DNA of 64,000 bases from Limnephilus marmoratus (Eukaryota > Arthropoda > Insecta > Trichoptera > Limnephilidae): positions 55,419,285 to 55,483,284 of the forward strand of contig OU862910.1 of the NCBI GenBank assembly GCA_917880885.1, written 5' to 3'. Of the stretch, positions 10,395 to 22,029 are shown in pieces (positions within the stretch are counted from its first letter, which is position 1; each line of letters opens with the position of its first letter). The notes beneath the pieces were generated by a model. It did not search any database. It was not told where the DNA came from and saw nothing but the letters and a program-made list of their open reading frames with translations. A program made the position numbers and the translations under genes.

Positions 10395-11220
10395 TTAGGT
10401 CCTTACATATGAAATTGGCGTTTTGTATGGGAGGAACATAAAGTCGATTTTTTTTAATATAATATATTTATTTAATCAAAGTATGTACCATTGCTATCTA
10501 TGCACTTTTGCCATCTCATAGGTAGTTCACTGATCCCTTTAATAAAAAAACCATTCGGACAGGAATCAATAAAATCTTTGAAGGCGGTTTGGACTGCCCC
10601 ATAGGAGTTGAATTTTTTCCCTTGCAAGAAGTTTTCCAAATTTCGAAAAAAATGGTAATCTGTTGGGGCAAAGTCCGGAGAGTACGGCGGATGTCCAATT
10701 GAAGCTCCTCTAATTTGGTAGCCGTCTGTTGTGCAGTGTGTGGTCTAGCGTTGTCATGAAGCAGCAGTGGCCTAGAGCGATTAACCAGCCTCGGCTGTTT
10801 AGTAGCTAGCTTTTCCATCATGGTTTGCAGTTGCTGACAATAGACATCTGCCGTAATCGTCTGGCCAGATTTAAGAAAGCTGTAGTGAACGACACAAAAA
10901 AAAAACACAACTGTGTTTTCTTTTGCGGCACCGTCGCCATACACATCATTAATCCTTTGAGCCGTTTCTGCAGCACTGGTGCCACGGTGGAACTCGTACT
11001 AGTAAATGACGAGATATTTCAAGTTTTCCATTTTGTAAACTAAGTGACACAAAGAAAAAAAACAATTAAGGAAAAAACAAATGAATTATAATTTTCGAAA
11101 CACAAATACATGAGTAAATAGCTGTATAAATTTGAATTTGGAATTCCTAACCAAAGAGAAGATATTTGAGATCAAAGTTGTCAGTACGGCAAAACGCCAT
11201 TTTCATATGTAAGGACCTAA
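10395..11220. mobile_element. mariner element with large internal deletion
   Basis: Inverted ends of about 31 bp, starting TTAGGTCCTTACATATGAA at 10395 and its reverse complement ending at 11220, are flanked by TA (10393-10394 and 11221-11222). TA is the standard mariner target. The 826-bp length, against roughly 1.3 kb for a full mariner, and the fused transposase show an internal deletion. Confidence 0.88.
10516..11031 (-). pseudogene. mariner transposase, N-terminus fused to C-terminal part
   Basis: The ATG at 11029-11031 opens MENLKYLVIY, then a stop, then YEFHRGTSAAETAQRIND, a mariner N-terminus. It jumps directly to the C-terminal catalytic part with GQTITADVYCQQL and LLHDNARPHTAQQT, where the Asp in HDNARPHT is a catalytic residue. 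The downstream PYSPDLAP-type segment is scrambled by a frameshift. It cannot encode active transposase. Confidence 0.85.
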
Positions 11221-11317
11221 TATTATCATAAAAAAATAACATATATTTTTTTAGAAACTTAAAAACGTAAGTGTACAAGAGAAATGTGTTATAAAACGGT
11301 AGAAATTCGGAATGATA

Positions 11318-11375
11318 TTTTGAGTAGCTTAGTGAGTAGAGCCTGGTTAGATTTGGGTTCATGTCCCGTCAGCGT
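11318..11375 (+). repeat. Decayed tRNA-like repeat core
   Basis: TAGCTTAGTGAGTAGAGCC followed by GGGTTCATGTCCCGTCAGCG resembles the A and B box regions of the tRNA-like cores at 2882 and 52839, with the anticodon region shortened. I read it as an old relic of the same or a related repeat. Confidence 0.45.
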
Positions 11376-11904
11376 CTTTTATCTCACTTTTATTGATACA
11401 GCAATGTTTCACTAAAAGAAAGATTTTTATTTGGAATTTATCTTGCTCTAATTAAATCTATTTAGATTTTATACAGTCAGATATGTTATTAAATTTTCTA
11501 TCATATCCATAGATTAATATTTAATTAAGTAGGCAAATAGTGTAACGTCGATAGAAATTATTACTTGGAGTTTATTTCCTAACCGAACTATTAAAACGAC
11601 TAAAATTGGATGTTGATTAATTAAAGCCGTGTAATTATCAACACTGTTGAATTAAAATGATTATTTGAATAATTACACGGGAGATTGCGATGTGTCCTTC
11701 AGCAAAAGATTAGTTTATTTTAATCAATCTTTGAATTAAAAGGTGTTATTATTTGTTATTAGTTAGATGATGTGAATTTATATAAGGTGTTATAATGGAA
11801 TTATCTTTGTCTTTTAGATCGATAGCGACAAAAAATGTGTTTGATTTATTCGTGACCTACTCGTACAAGCAGAGCCGAATTATAATACTAATATTTTTTT
11901 ACAT

Positions 11905-12290
11905 TAACATGGAAGCCCTGAGGAAAATAATTTCCCTCAGGGCCTATGTCGTCTTTGAAGATGCTGTGTGGAGGGTCTTTGTGAGGATAGGAAGGAGTAA
12001 ACATGAAGAGACAATGTTGTAGGAGGGAGGAAATCGGCAAATCGTTCCACAGCCGAGCTTTTGAACGCACGAACAAGTCGTAGAAACGACTCGTTCTCGT
12101 GTGACAAATGTCAACCGTGTACATATGATGGGCATCATATCATGCAATACTTTTTACTACGCACCGGTGCCGAGGGGATCAATGGCGGTAGTTCCTCGGA
12201 GCATCTTTCATTGTAATACCGGTAGAACAAGGTCAGCATTCCCACCTGACGCCTGTGCTCTAAAGATTGCATAATAATATTATTACAGAA
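11905..12290 (-). pseudogene. 3' end of the CR1/Jockey-like LINE (family L), copy 2
   Basis: Minus-strand frames give ALEHRRQVGMLTLFYRYYNE, RCSEELPPLIPSAPVRS and KARLWNDLPISSLL, the C-terminal RT signature of family L, across frameshifts. It ends at about 11905 with the fold-back CCCTGAGGGAAATTATTTTC and CTCAGGGC. The hAT-type element beginning at 12313 lies immediately next to it. Confidence 0.7.
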
Positions 12291-12304
12291 TGTATGCAGG
12301 GGTA

Positions 12305-13469
12305 GTGTGCAATAGCGATGTGTCAGTTCAGCTGGAATGGGCTCATGTGATCCGCTCCTTTGCGAGAAGCGGTTCCTACTCCCACTCCTTTTTCTAGTGT
12401 GTAATAGAGGTGGGTAAGTTCTGCATTTTACCGGAAGCCTCCGAGACTTGCCTCCTCTTAAAAGTCCACGGGTTCTAGGAGCAGGTCCCGGGTCCGGTGC
12501 GGACACTGCGGACTGAGCACTGAATGTTGTTGCGGTGCACCGAACCGGGACGCACGGGTTCAAAGAACTTGGAGCCAGGACCTACTCGTAGAACCCGCAC
12601 GACAACTCAGAACCCTGGAGCAGGACAAGACCCACACGAGGGCTCGGACCCGTCACCCGTGCAATGTAGGTACATTCAATGGACCTACATTGCACGGGCT
12701 TTTATTGAGAATTTAAAAAAGTAAATTAGCTGTAATGCTTTATTATAAACTATTATTTTATAATGCACTTCACCCGTTGAGTAACAATACCAATATACGC
12801 TCTAATTGAAAATGACTCCGCGTCTAGTCGAATATTCTAAACAATTCCGCGATGACGTTAGGCAGCAGTATACTGTTACGCCAAGCGGTCAGGCACGTGC
12901 GTGTTGATTGCCGGCCGGGGCAGGAATGACTGAATGAGGAATGTATCGTGGTTCGTGAGTCGCGGGAGTGGGAGGGAGTGACAAGAGTGGCGGGTGTTTG
13001 TCGCGGTTCACGACTCACGTCGCTCGGACCAAGATGCATGGGTTTGTATTGAGCGTACTCGGCGATCTCGGGACTTGTAATTCGAATCTGCGCCGCGGCT
13101 TCGCGCTGCGGCGTTGAGTAGCTCGAGTGTTTCACGATTCACGCAGTTCCAAGAACCCGACACTCGCCGAGACTCGCGACTCGTGAGTGGAGTGGAGAGT
13201 GTAGCGCTTCGGGGACACCGGACGGTTACTACTACTCAGTCACTAGACTCACTAGTACCGGAGTACCTCGCCTCGCGGCGAACACGGGGACACCCGCCGG
13301 CCGGTGGAGGCATCCGAGTTTTTCGGGTTTGGGAATGAGCCCGAGTTCCGGGACAGGGTTCTCTTGGAGTAGTCGATTTGAAAAAGGAGTGGGAGTAGGA
13401 ACCGCTTCCCGCAAAGGAGCGGATCACATGAGCCCATTCCAGCTGAACTGACACATCGCTAGTGTGCAA
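12305..13469. mobile_element. hAT-type non-autonomous element with GC-rich interior
   Basis: The element spans 12313-13461. Its inverted ends are about 82 bp (12313-12394 and 13380-13461), start TAGCGATGTGTCAGTTCAGC and differ at about one position. The flanking 8-bp duplication GTGTGCAA (12305-12312 and 13462-13469) fits hAT transposition. The interior is far more GC-rich than its surroundings and holds no recognisable transposase; several overlapping short ORFs there look fortuitous. Confidence 0.88.
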
Positions 13470-13989
13470 TGCAATACATACCATATTTCGAAATGTGTAT
13501 CAAAATAAAGTAAACGAATAATATGAAAAAATAAAAAATAAATATCAATACACACTTAAAATAATAAAAACGAATAAGCACGAAAAACGTGAAAAATGAA
13601 ACTGAAGAATATTAAACACAGAAATCAATGCAAGCAGCCGTTAGGATATTTGACCGTCTCGCGTCTCCAGAGAGCCACCAGGGACTTCATGGACTTCCAG
13701 GCAGTCATGGCAGTGAAGATTCCATTCTTCGATTGGCGTAGTCTTAGACTTTTGCATTGTTTGGTTTATGCGAAATATAATTAGATAATACGTCACATGA
13801 ATTTGTTTAATTTGTCACGAATATATTTTCCCAAAAGGCTCAAGGGGTTACGATACTTCCATATATCGTGGTCCAAAGCGCGGCCTTTCACTGAAGGTGT
13901 TACCACATAGAGCGTCGTGCGACACGGGGCACAACGGACAAGAATTTGTTTAACATGGTACGTTGGAACGAATCATGCAATACTTTTTA
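13470..13989. other. No gene seen
   Basis: The short ORF at 13596-13784 shows no family features, and its extent fits chance. No RNA gene or clear repeat boundary was identified. Confidence 0.4.
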
Positions 13990-14290
13990 CTATTCAGTTT
14001 AATTTTTATGGTTTGGATGAATGAAGAAAAATAAGTTATGAAAACTATAAAAATCCGAAAACTTCAATATCTTGGACATGTGATGAGAGAAGTATGAGAC
14101 CTTGCATCTCATAATGCAGGGAAAGATTGACGGAAGACAGGGCCCTGGAAGAAGGAGAACCTCATGGCTGAAAAACCTGAGACAGTGGTTTGGCCAGTCT
14201 GCTGTAGAGCTGTTCCGGGCCGCAGTAAACAAAGTCCACATAGCCAACGTCCGTTGAACAGATAGGGCATGAGAAGAATAAGAAACAAGA
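13990..14290 (+). pseudogene. RTE-like LINE ORF C-terminus, copy 1
   Basis: Translation across one small lesion gives IRKLQYLGHVMRE, LHLIMQGKIDGRQGPGRRR and TSWLKNLRQWFG, then AVELFRAAVNKVHIANVR and a stop. This is the C-terminal tail seen in insect RTE-type reverse transcriptases. A second copy of the same tail lies at 40262-40510. Only this 3' end is present. Confidence 0.7.
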
Positions 14291-14454
14291 ATTTATACCC
14301 ATAATCATATATTGTACAGAGTTGTTGCATTTCTTTTAATTATAATTCAAATACCTGTGTATTTTAAAATATGTTCAATATGTTCATTATCTTTAAAGTA
14401 TGAAGTTTTAAATCCGCTTTGGAAAGAACGGATTTAAAATTTTACGGATGCGTT

Positions 14455-14662
14455 TGCCCACCTATTGCTTGGCGGGCCGTATAGGGAGAGACTGGTTGAT
14501 GGAAACCCTTTGAACTCCAGCCGGACTCTCCCGACCCATCGCCTTGCACCGCAGTGGGAGGGATGGTTTCATACGTCTGTCATTCCTGCATTCATCGACC
14601 CCCTGATTCCTACCCACCCATCAAATATTTTCCCTTCCCAGAACTTTTTTAGCATTACACGG
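14455..14662 (+). repeat. SINE-like family S, partial copy
   Basis: It matches the middle of family S, with CGCCTTGCACCGCAGTGGGA and the GGATGGTTTCATACGTC-type segment also seen at 39000-39150. It lacks both the 5' start and the hairpin 3' end. Confidence 0.6.
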
Positions 14663-15904
14663 CATTTCCGCTAATCCGAAGATACCCTAAGGGATTTTTT
14701 TCGTGACATCCTTTTGTCTGGAGCTACAAAAAGCGTATTATAACTAGATTTGTCCACTGAGGCACTGAGCAATGTTTCCTGTCCATTGTCATTACATATT
14801 TTAACGTATTTCATCATGTCAGTTATTAAAAATATTTTACAGTACAATAAAATATGGCGCAGATGTTAAAATAAAATGACCTCTAGTTAATTCGATTTTA
14901 AGCGTACTTTTTGCCTTTGATTACTTTTGTTTGCTTCAGTCTGCAGTCTCTTTTATTGGTTTATTTTATAATTTAAAAGTAGATTAAACTCTTGGAGCGG
15001 CTTGCATATATCCACCCAAAGATAATATGGAGCCAAGAGACATCGATCAAGGTTAAAAACCCAAACAAGAGATTTTAAACATTATGCAAGTTAGGCGGAA
15101 ACGCACGGTGATAATGATCGACTTGATCGATTCCATGACAGTTGATCCCCTACAGTTAGCCCCCCGGCATACAATGTGCATTCGGTTTTCGGAAAATGCG
15201 GTATACCTATTTACAAAATACGACTAAGCGTTTCCGAAGAAGTGTACAGAAAGGATGCAGTATACCTTCGAGTATTTACACAAAATACAACTAAGGGGTG
15301 TGCACTGTGTGCAGGGAGGATGTGCCGCAGAATAACAAAAGTAAAAAACATATTTTCATTCAAATGCATCGAGGATAAAACTACTTGTCCATTTACTGTG
15401 TATGTGTATACCAGCAGCGTATTAGTAAAAAAAATCAACAATGTAAAATGTAAATAAATTCGCTTGACATCCATACCAACTTATTATTATAGGTAATTTT
15501 GAAGTCGGTTTTAGGTTTGATAAATAATACAAAAAAAATATAATTTTATAATACTTAATTATAATTTCGGATGGCCGACTGTCCGGGATCAACCGACTTG
15601 TCGAACGATTTTTACTTTATTAATTTAGAACCTGTTTGTTAGCAATATTAGTCATAAAAAGGTAGGCGGAAATTTTCAATGGTCATATTCTGATATGCCT
15701 TTTATTATAATAGGTTGATAAACATTAAAGGTCTCGTTCGTCAGAATGTGACCATTGAAAAATTCCAATTGCCTTTTTGTTTACGGTAACAGAACAGATA
15801 CCCATTTTACATTATTCGTCATTTGGGGATTTTGGTTCGTCATTTAAAAACACATATATGCATCTACGAATTTAAATTTCAAACCGAATAGAATGCTCCA
15901 AAGG
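14663..15904. other. No gene seen
   Basis: AT-rich DNA. The 93-codon ORF at 15176-15457 contains a few Cys pairs (GCALCAGRMCRR and KTTCPFTV), but I do not recognise it and nothing shows splicing or conservation. Confidence 0.35.
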
Positions 15905-16533
15905 GAGGTGTAGAGTGCGTGAGCAGGGACCTAAGCGATTCCTTCAGAAACTTGTTTAGGGTGCTTAGGGTGTGAACATACTAAAAGTCCTGACATCTAG
16001 GTGGTGAGCTAGGGGGTGAGGGGGGAGGGGGAACGTCCCAATTTTCGGATTTCCGCTTATATCTCAAAAACGGTGCGTCGTAGAGGAAAATTTTCTAAGA
16101 ATAAGTAAAACCTCATAAAATTATCTACAACTTCTATTCTATATGTAATTTTCTAAATCCCATCCATTTTTAAGTTACACGCTCCACAAATGTAGATATT
16201 TTCGGAAATAATCATTTCCCCTAATATTTTTCATCAAACATTCCTTTATATCGTCTAAAATATTCATCACACATAGAAATTCATTTGAAAGAAGTTGTAA
16301 AGAATTTAATTCCCTTTTAGAATATATATACAAATACACATAAATCTCCAACCAGTAAATATTTACAGCAATTTTTTTTAGAAAAAGCTGTTTTATTACT
16401 GACATACAGCTTTTGTTCGTTCATCTAATAATATGTGTGACCACACTTTAAAGCCAGTTATTAAAGCACCCTAAGCACCCTAAACAAGTATCTGAAGGAA
16501 TCGCTTAGGTCCCTGCTCACGCACTCTACACCT
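15905..16533. mobile_element. Fold-back element with 68-bp inverted ends
   Basis: Inverted arms at 15905-15972 and 16467-16533 begin GAGGTGTAGAGTGCGTGAGC and include GGGTGCTTAGGGTG. They differ at only a few positions. The 0.63 kb size and absence of coding capacity fit a miniature inverted-repeat element. No target duplication is obvious, so the superfamily is left open. Confidence 0.65.
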
Positions 16534-17589
16534 CTCTCCTTGACTGGACTAAAATACTTTTATAACTCTTCATAGATAGATAGTTACGAATAAAACGTTT
16601 GAAATAAAAGTTGAAATAAAATGCCAAACAATGCCTAACATGGGAATATAGGTAATACAAATCATTTCGTAAGAAATTTTAATCAAACCATGAAATAACT
16701 CGTCTACTCGAACAAAGCGAAATGCCTGAATAGTAAAAATAACGCGCTTTTCAGATAAATTTCTCGAAAATAATTAAGTATCGAAAGTTAACTTCCTTCA
16801 GAGAAAAGAGTGTTTAGAAAATGTTTTTTTTATTGATTTTTTTTTTCGACCAAAGTGACAATGACACAAAAGCGAATCTACGCAAGGTCACATTGATTAA
16901 TTAATTAAATATCTGCTGGAACTAATCATCAAGTTAGTATAGAAATCCGCCATGGAAACCCACGATGCGCGATGGACGAAAAGCAGGAAATGACCGCTAG
17001 AATGGTCAATGGTTGATGTTAAAAGTGGGTCGGGCTGAATTTTCTTGGAACTAAACCAAGGCGAGCGGGAGTGGCGCCGCCTCTCTAAAATAATATTCAC
17101 ATAATCGACAAATAATGGAACCTTTTTTAATCCAGACAAGCGGTAAAGTAGGTACCTACCTATAACTTTTTTTACTAGAGGATTATTTTTATTCTATATT
17201 TGAATTTTTTTCTGAAAGCTAGGATCCTATACATATATTTCACAGATCCGTTTGAAAATGGAAAGGAAATGTCACACGTTCACTCTTGCTCCATATCCAT
17301 TCTTTTTCAAAGGGGTCGGATGTTGGATATGGCCTTTTTTTTTATTTTTGGCATAACCTTATATATTACTGTACTGTGTCACGTTCGGTGTGGTTTTCCC
17401 GCAGATTTATATATATAACATATAAATCTATTTTGGTTTTCCGTTCACACGATTCTAGTCTATTGTAGAAGAGAACAAAAGTTGAAGTAGTTTAAAAATA
17501 TATAGAAAAGAAATTCACATGGGAAATTATTAATTATTATTTATTTTATTTTGATGGACCTGCATGTCTAATTCTTCACTCAATTTCAC
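16534..17589. other. No gene seen
   Basis: Short ORFs only. No RNA gene, repeat boundary or exon-like segment could be supported. Confidence 0.4.
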
Positions 17590-18418
17590 TCTGTAAGTTT
17601 TCACTTTAAAAACTCACATTCTTTAAAAATGTTAGAGATATATTAAATAGAAAACAACTGAAACAAGTTTACTATGCTCTTAAACAATCATCACTTGAAT
17701 ATGATATCATCAGCTGGGGAAGTGCTGCAAATACTTGCCTGGAGCCTTTAGTAAAGATCCAAAAACTAATTTTGAAAGTCATTCTTAAAGTCCCGTTGAG
17801 AACTAGCACTGATTTTATTTTTAAGACACTAAATGTTCCTAACCTGCAAAAATTGTATTAAAAAAATATCCTGCTTTATCAATTTAAAAATACACACATG
17901 TTTGAAGAACGAATAAGCACTAGAGCCTTAAGAGAGTCAAATGTAAAATCCTTTAACATCCCAGTTTGTCAAACCTCTTATGGGCAAAGAAGTTTTAAAT
18001 ATAATGCAAAATAGCTGTTCAATTCTCTACCTCCTGAAATTAGAAACACGCAATCCAAAAATGCATTTAAAAGTAAAATCATTGATCACCTCAAATAAAC
18101 ATTTCCATCACGAGTATTTAATAACATACTTACCTTTATACCTACTGTGTGTATATATATGTAACCATGTAGCTACTGTAATCTTCTATATATATGTAAC
18201 ATGCTTGAATTGTATATTTAAACAAAAAAAAGATTTTATATCAACCTGTCACTTTAATAATATTATTCAAAATATTACTTAAACAAAATCATAGATAACC
18301 ACTCTGTAAATTGCCATCTCAACACAGGCGTTTCACACCTAGTGAGATGGGCAATACGTCACTATTATAACCAAATGTAATATGAAAATAATGAAATAAA
18401 TAAAATAAAATAAAATAA
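17590..18418 (+). pseudogene. 3' end of a Jockey/CR1-like LINE with A-rich tail
   Basis: Translation through several stops gives VYYALKQSSLEYDIISWGS, AANTCLEPLVKIQKLILKVI and TSYGQRSFKYNAK followed by LFNSLPPEIRNTQSKNAFK, the C-terminus of a LINE reverse transcriptase. A 3' UTR ends at about 18418 in repeated AAATAAAAT units. The copy is truncated 5' of the thumb region. Confidence 0.7.
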
Positions 18419-18722
18419 ACTTTTCATTTTAAACTTCGCTTTGAAATTTTTCATTTTATAACTTTACAAAATACGTTCTCCTCTCCTAAGGATAAGCACC
18501 TGCTTTTCAGAAGAATGTGTGTAATTTAATGCAAACCAATATTATCATGTTGTAATAAAATTCATAGAGAAATAAAAAAAAAATAGGTTTTATTTCTATC
18601 GGGCCTTCTATGGCATTGAAAGCCTTTTCTCGATGACTTATTTCATAGATTCTATCATAGACATATGAATATATATAGACCTGCCCTAAGTGATAAAGGC
18701 GTATTATTTCCCCCTCCCCATA

Positions 18723-18740
18723 CCGGTTCCATGGAACCGG
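18723..18740. repeat. 18-bp perfect palindrome
   Basis: CCGGTTCCATGGAACCGG is self-complementary across all 18 bases. The inverted copy near 22600 keeps only its left half. Confidence 0.9.
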
Positions 18741-18760
18741 ATAGGCTTACCTTAAGCCAG

Positions 18761-18798
18761 TCCGGACAAGCCCAGCTTATAAGCTGGGCTTGTCCGGA
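18761..18798. repeat. 38-bp perfect palindrome
   Basis: The half-site TCCGGACAAGCCCAGCTTA is followed directly by its exact reverse complement with no spacer, 20 bp after the preceding palindrome. The corresponding part of the second element copy lacks it. Confidence 0.9.
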
Positions 18799-19519
18799 CC
18801 AGCGTCGAGCTCACATCGTACATTTTACGAAATAACACGGCAAAAATGTTAGCTTGTGCTATACATACATTATACCCTAAAATATGTCGATCATAACGAA
18901 TTTCTCCAGTGTGCTCGTCGCTGGTTACAGGGGTAAGTAAATTATGAAACATTTGTAAAAGTGTCTTAACTAAATACAGCAATAAAATATTCGTCTGTGA
19001 AAATTGGCGAACTTTACTTTGCCGTATTTGGACTTCGCAAATATGTTAATAACGTGGCGAGCAATTCGCGCTCCCATGTAAAAAGGTCTATTCATTCAAA
19101 AGCAGATTTTGCTTTTAAGAACTAAATGGTGATATTGTAATGCGAGATGCCTATATATTGTCAGATTGATTTTTTAACGAATCACAGTCATCTTTCCCCT
19201 CTTCCTCTTCCCATAGTTTGGTTTTACCCCTCATCTGTATCTTTTCGTCTATTAAATTTGGATGACTATGGATTCTATGAAATAGACTCCATGAAATAGA
19301 TTAATGATCGAGAGATCTATTCGTAGATTTTATGAAATAAGTCATAGAATAGGTGAGGTAGTGGACGTTTACTTTTGCATACCATTTTTAAAATGGAACT
19401 AATGTACAGGGTGTCCCAAAAGAAAGTATATATTTTGTGGATCGATTTAAAAAAAAGTAAGGGTTCTATCGAAAAAATGTTTGTTAAATACTAAAATACA
19501 CAATTTGGAAATTTATTTC

Positions 19520-19780
19520 TTAAAAATAATATTGTCCAAATGTAAACCCTCGAGTTCGCGGCATTAATTTAATCGAAGAGTAAAATTTCTCATGACGGCT
19601 CGGCAGGTAGGCTTCGTGATGGCCGCCATTTCGTGACGGATATTTTCTTTTAATTGCATCAGGGGAAGTCGGATTTTTGGCGTACACTTTAGATTTGAGA
19701 TAACCCCACAGGAAAAAGTCCATAGGGGTTATGTCAGGACCACGAGGAGGCCAAGTTATATCACCTCTCCTGGAGATCAA
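19520..19780 (-). pseudogene. Tc1/mariner-type transposase, C-terminal fragment
   Basis: ITWPPRGPDITPMDFFLWGY is the third catalytic-Asp region of this transposase family, followed by LKSKVYAKNPTSPDAIK. The frame then decays. It belongs to the element spanning 19407-20794, and its N-terminal partner is at 20258-20650. Confidence 0.8.
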
Positions 19781-19888
19781 TTTGCCAGGGAAAATTTCAT
19801 GAACTCGTGGCAGAGACGTATTGGACGTATGTAATGTTGCTCCGTCTTGCTGGAACCATGTTCTTTGGTTATACCAGAAAGTTTGTAG

Positions 19889-20319
19889 GGAGGCGTCTAC
19901 TAATATCTACAGGAATTCCAAAAACTGAAAAAATCGAATTAATATCTATGGGAACCAAAGTGTTGACGAATATCTACAGCACAAACTGTTGACTAATATC
20001 TATAAGAACCAAAATGTTGACGAATATCTACAGCACTGGCAGAGGTTGGATTTGCAATTATGTATAGCATATTGGAATAACGTAATATTGCGTATGCAGT
20101 TTATAAAACTTAATTTATGTAAGTATGTATGTAAAAATCCCTAATATCGGACTATTGGACACATTTAGCTGATTAGTCCAACCTACGCTCTGTAGATATT
20201 AGTTCAACCTACGCTCTGTAGATATTAGTCAACACTCTGAAGTTCGTAGATATTAATTCAACATAGGAGCTGTAGATATTCGTCCGACATACAGGCTGTA
20301 GATATTAGTATCTGGAGTC
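19889..20319. mobile_element. Non-autonomous element with subterminal repeats, copy 2 (nested)
   Basis: Same family as 9308-10142, with identical first bases and the same CTGGAGTC end. It is flanked by GTTTGTAGG on both sides (19881-19889 and 20320-20328), the exact boundary shifting by a base because of G runs. It sits inside the mariner-type element and splits its transposase, which fixes the order of insertion. Confidence 0.75.
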
Positions 20320-20650
20320 GTTTGTAGGGGTGCAGCATTAGGTATTTGTTCAAAATGCTGTGTAACGATGATCTATGCACATTTAAAGCACTTGCGCGCT
20401 TCCGAATCGAAAAGTTTGAGTCGTCACGAAAAGACTGATACACACTCTCTACGTTTTCTACCGTTCTCGATGACCTTGGTCGCCCAGATTTTGGTTTTGC
20501 CAGCGTTGTACCGATCTCTTCAAACTTTTTGACCCATTTTCGAATGAGAGGAATGCTTGACGCATCATTGAATTGACGAAAACCACAAATGTTGCAGTTA
20601 CGCGCTACAGTAGCCGAATCACCATTTTTGTAAAACTCACGCGCGCACAA
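20258..20650 (-). pseudogene. Tc1/mariner-type transposase, N-terminal DNA-binding fragment
   Basis: FYKNGDSATVARNCNICGF, SSIPLIRKWVKKFEEIGT, LAKPKSGRPRSSRTVENV and RKRASALNVHRSSLHSILNK form the paired helix-turn-helix domain of a Tc1/mariner-type transposase with its GRPR linker. The part of this frame below about 20329 runs into the inserted element, so the real fragment is about 20330-20650. Confidence 0.8.
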
Positions 20651-20796
20651 CGCGCGGTCGCTCCTGAGAAATGCTTCATAGCGACTAAATTCCCAAAAGC
20701 CAGACTACTGATTGACATATCCCCCGCGCCCCTGGGAAAAGTTGCGTTCACACAGAAAGCAAAACAAATATATCCTTTCTTTTGGGACACCCTGTA

Positions 20797-22029
20797 TATG
20801 TGAAGTAAAATGTAAAAACTGTTATTCATATTGGAAAGTCAATTTACATCCCGTCAATTTTTGGATGGTAACAACTAGTAGGTACTAATAATAAATACAT
20901 TTTCCACGATGAACCACCAAATTAAACAATAGTAATTGGCGGAAACTGAATGATCAGTTGTCCAGCTAATGAGACAGCACAATACTCCGGCCTGATCACG
21001 TGTGACAACTTCAATTTACCTTTACTCAGCCAAGCGTGATAGTGGTTTTACATTGAATTCTGTTTTCTTGTTGTGGGCACCGTCTTATGACATTTGTTTT
21101 AGTGACGTCAGAGAGCCTACGCCCTTCAAGTTCGCGTCTCATGTCCCTCGGGCGGGGACAAAAAATAATTGCTTGGTTTATTCGCGACCAGTCAGGGTCG
21201 GTCCTGTGCAGGTTCAATTGGGGCAGTCCGCTCCGGGCGCCGATTTGCTAAAGCGCCAAGAAGCCAAGGTGCCGATTAACCTAACCAGCGCCCTTCGTAC
21301 CTACGTTGCTCGGCTGAAAGATTCGGCTCGTGGGTGTATATATACCTACGCTCGTATATATAGCCTTAGAACGCCCGATAGAAATTGAAATCCAATGTTG
21401 AATCAATTCCAACGTTCTTTCTATTCTATTATAGAATTATCGATAAATTAATCTAATTTTTAATTCTCTCATCATTTCCAATTATTTTGAAAATGTCACA
21501 CTTGTAAAGGTACCCACGCAAATTTATTGCTAGTAATTTAATTTGCATCTTAGCAAATATTGAAAAAAAATGTAATTCATTGAGAAAGAGATACGACGGA
21601 AAACGGAAGGAACTCGTGCTCCGTTAGAATTTCTACTCAACTTCCGGTATTTTGTGCTACTTGCAAAATTATCATTATTGCAATATTAAAATGATCATTA
21701 TTTGTTACAAATAAATTAAAATGAACACAACGGAAATGTGAACTGTCGTGGTTTTTGTGGAAACGACATAATATTATTAAAATCTTTTATTTTCTCAGTT
21801 TGTTTTGCGAAATTCAATGAAATATTGTGTAGTTTTTCATTAATCTGCAAAAAAACCTCGCCATAATGCGCGTAAGAAATAATAATTACGTTCATTGAGC
21901 TTTTCAGAAAAATCAAACGAAAAATTTATTTTTGATGTTTGTTATGTATTTCGTTGGGATGTAAGTACCTAACGACTTACGAAAACCCTAATTGGATTTC
22001 CACCCTGAAAGGGCTTGAAATTGCTTAGA
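20797..22029. other. No gene seen; local GC-rich segment
   Basis: 21110-21360 is clearly more GC-rich than its flanks and yields a 128-codon plus-strand ORF (21002-21388) without recognisable motifs. It could be a fragment of an unknown repeat. The rest is AT-rich without features. Confidence 0.35.

Larger units (their letters stand above)
18636..19345 (+). mobile_element. Inverted-repeat element P, copy 1, carrying two perfect palindromes
   Basis: The ends share a TATGACTTATTTCATAGA-type inverted motif (about 18636 and 19325-19345). Much of the element is found inverted at about 22030-22680, including the arms around GACCTGCCCTAAGTGATAAA and GCAAAATCTGCTTTTAAG-like segments. Inside are perfect palindromes at 18723-18740 and 18761-18798. 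No coding capacity. The superfamily is unknown. Confidence 0.55.
19407..20794. mobile_element. Tc1/mariner-type element interrupted by a second element
   Basis: Inverted ends of about 26 bp start CAGGGTGTCCCAAAAGAAAG, with the partner ending at 20794. They are flanked by TA on both sides (19405-19406 and 20795-20796). Transposase pieces lie on the minus strand on both sides of an inserted element at 19889-20319. The length without the insert is about 950 bp, so there is also an internal deletion. Confidence 0.85.

Noticed and set aside
12135..13484. Several GC-rich ORFs around 12.1-13.5 kb as host genes
   Set aside because: They overlap on both strands, many span the inverted ends of the hAT-type element, and none shows a family motif or splice structure.
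15176..15457. 93-codon Cys-containing ORF as a FLYWCH-type finger
   Set aside because: Spacing is only loosely similar, and no neighbouring repeat or transposase supports it.
21002..21388. 128-codon ORF as a gene
   Set aside because: No recognisable domain, no splice or poly(A) context, and its length is possible by chance in a GC-rich patch.
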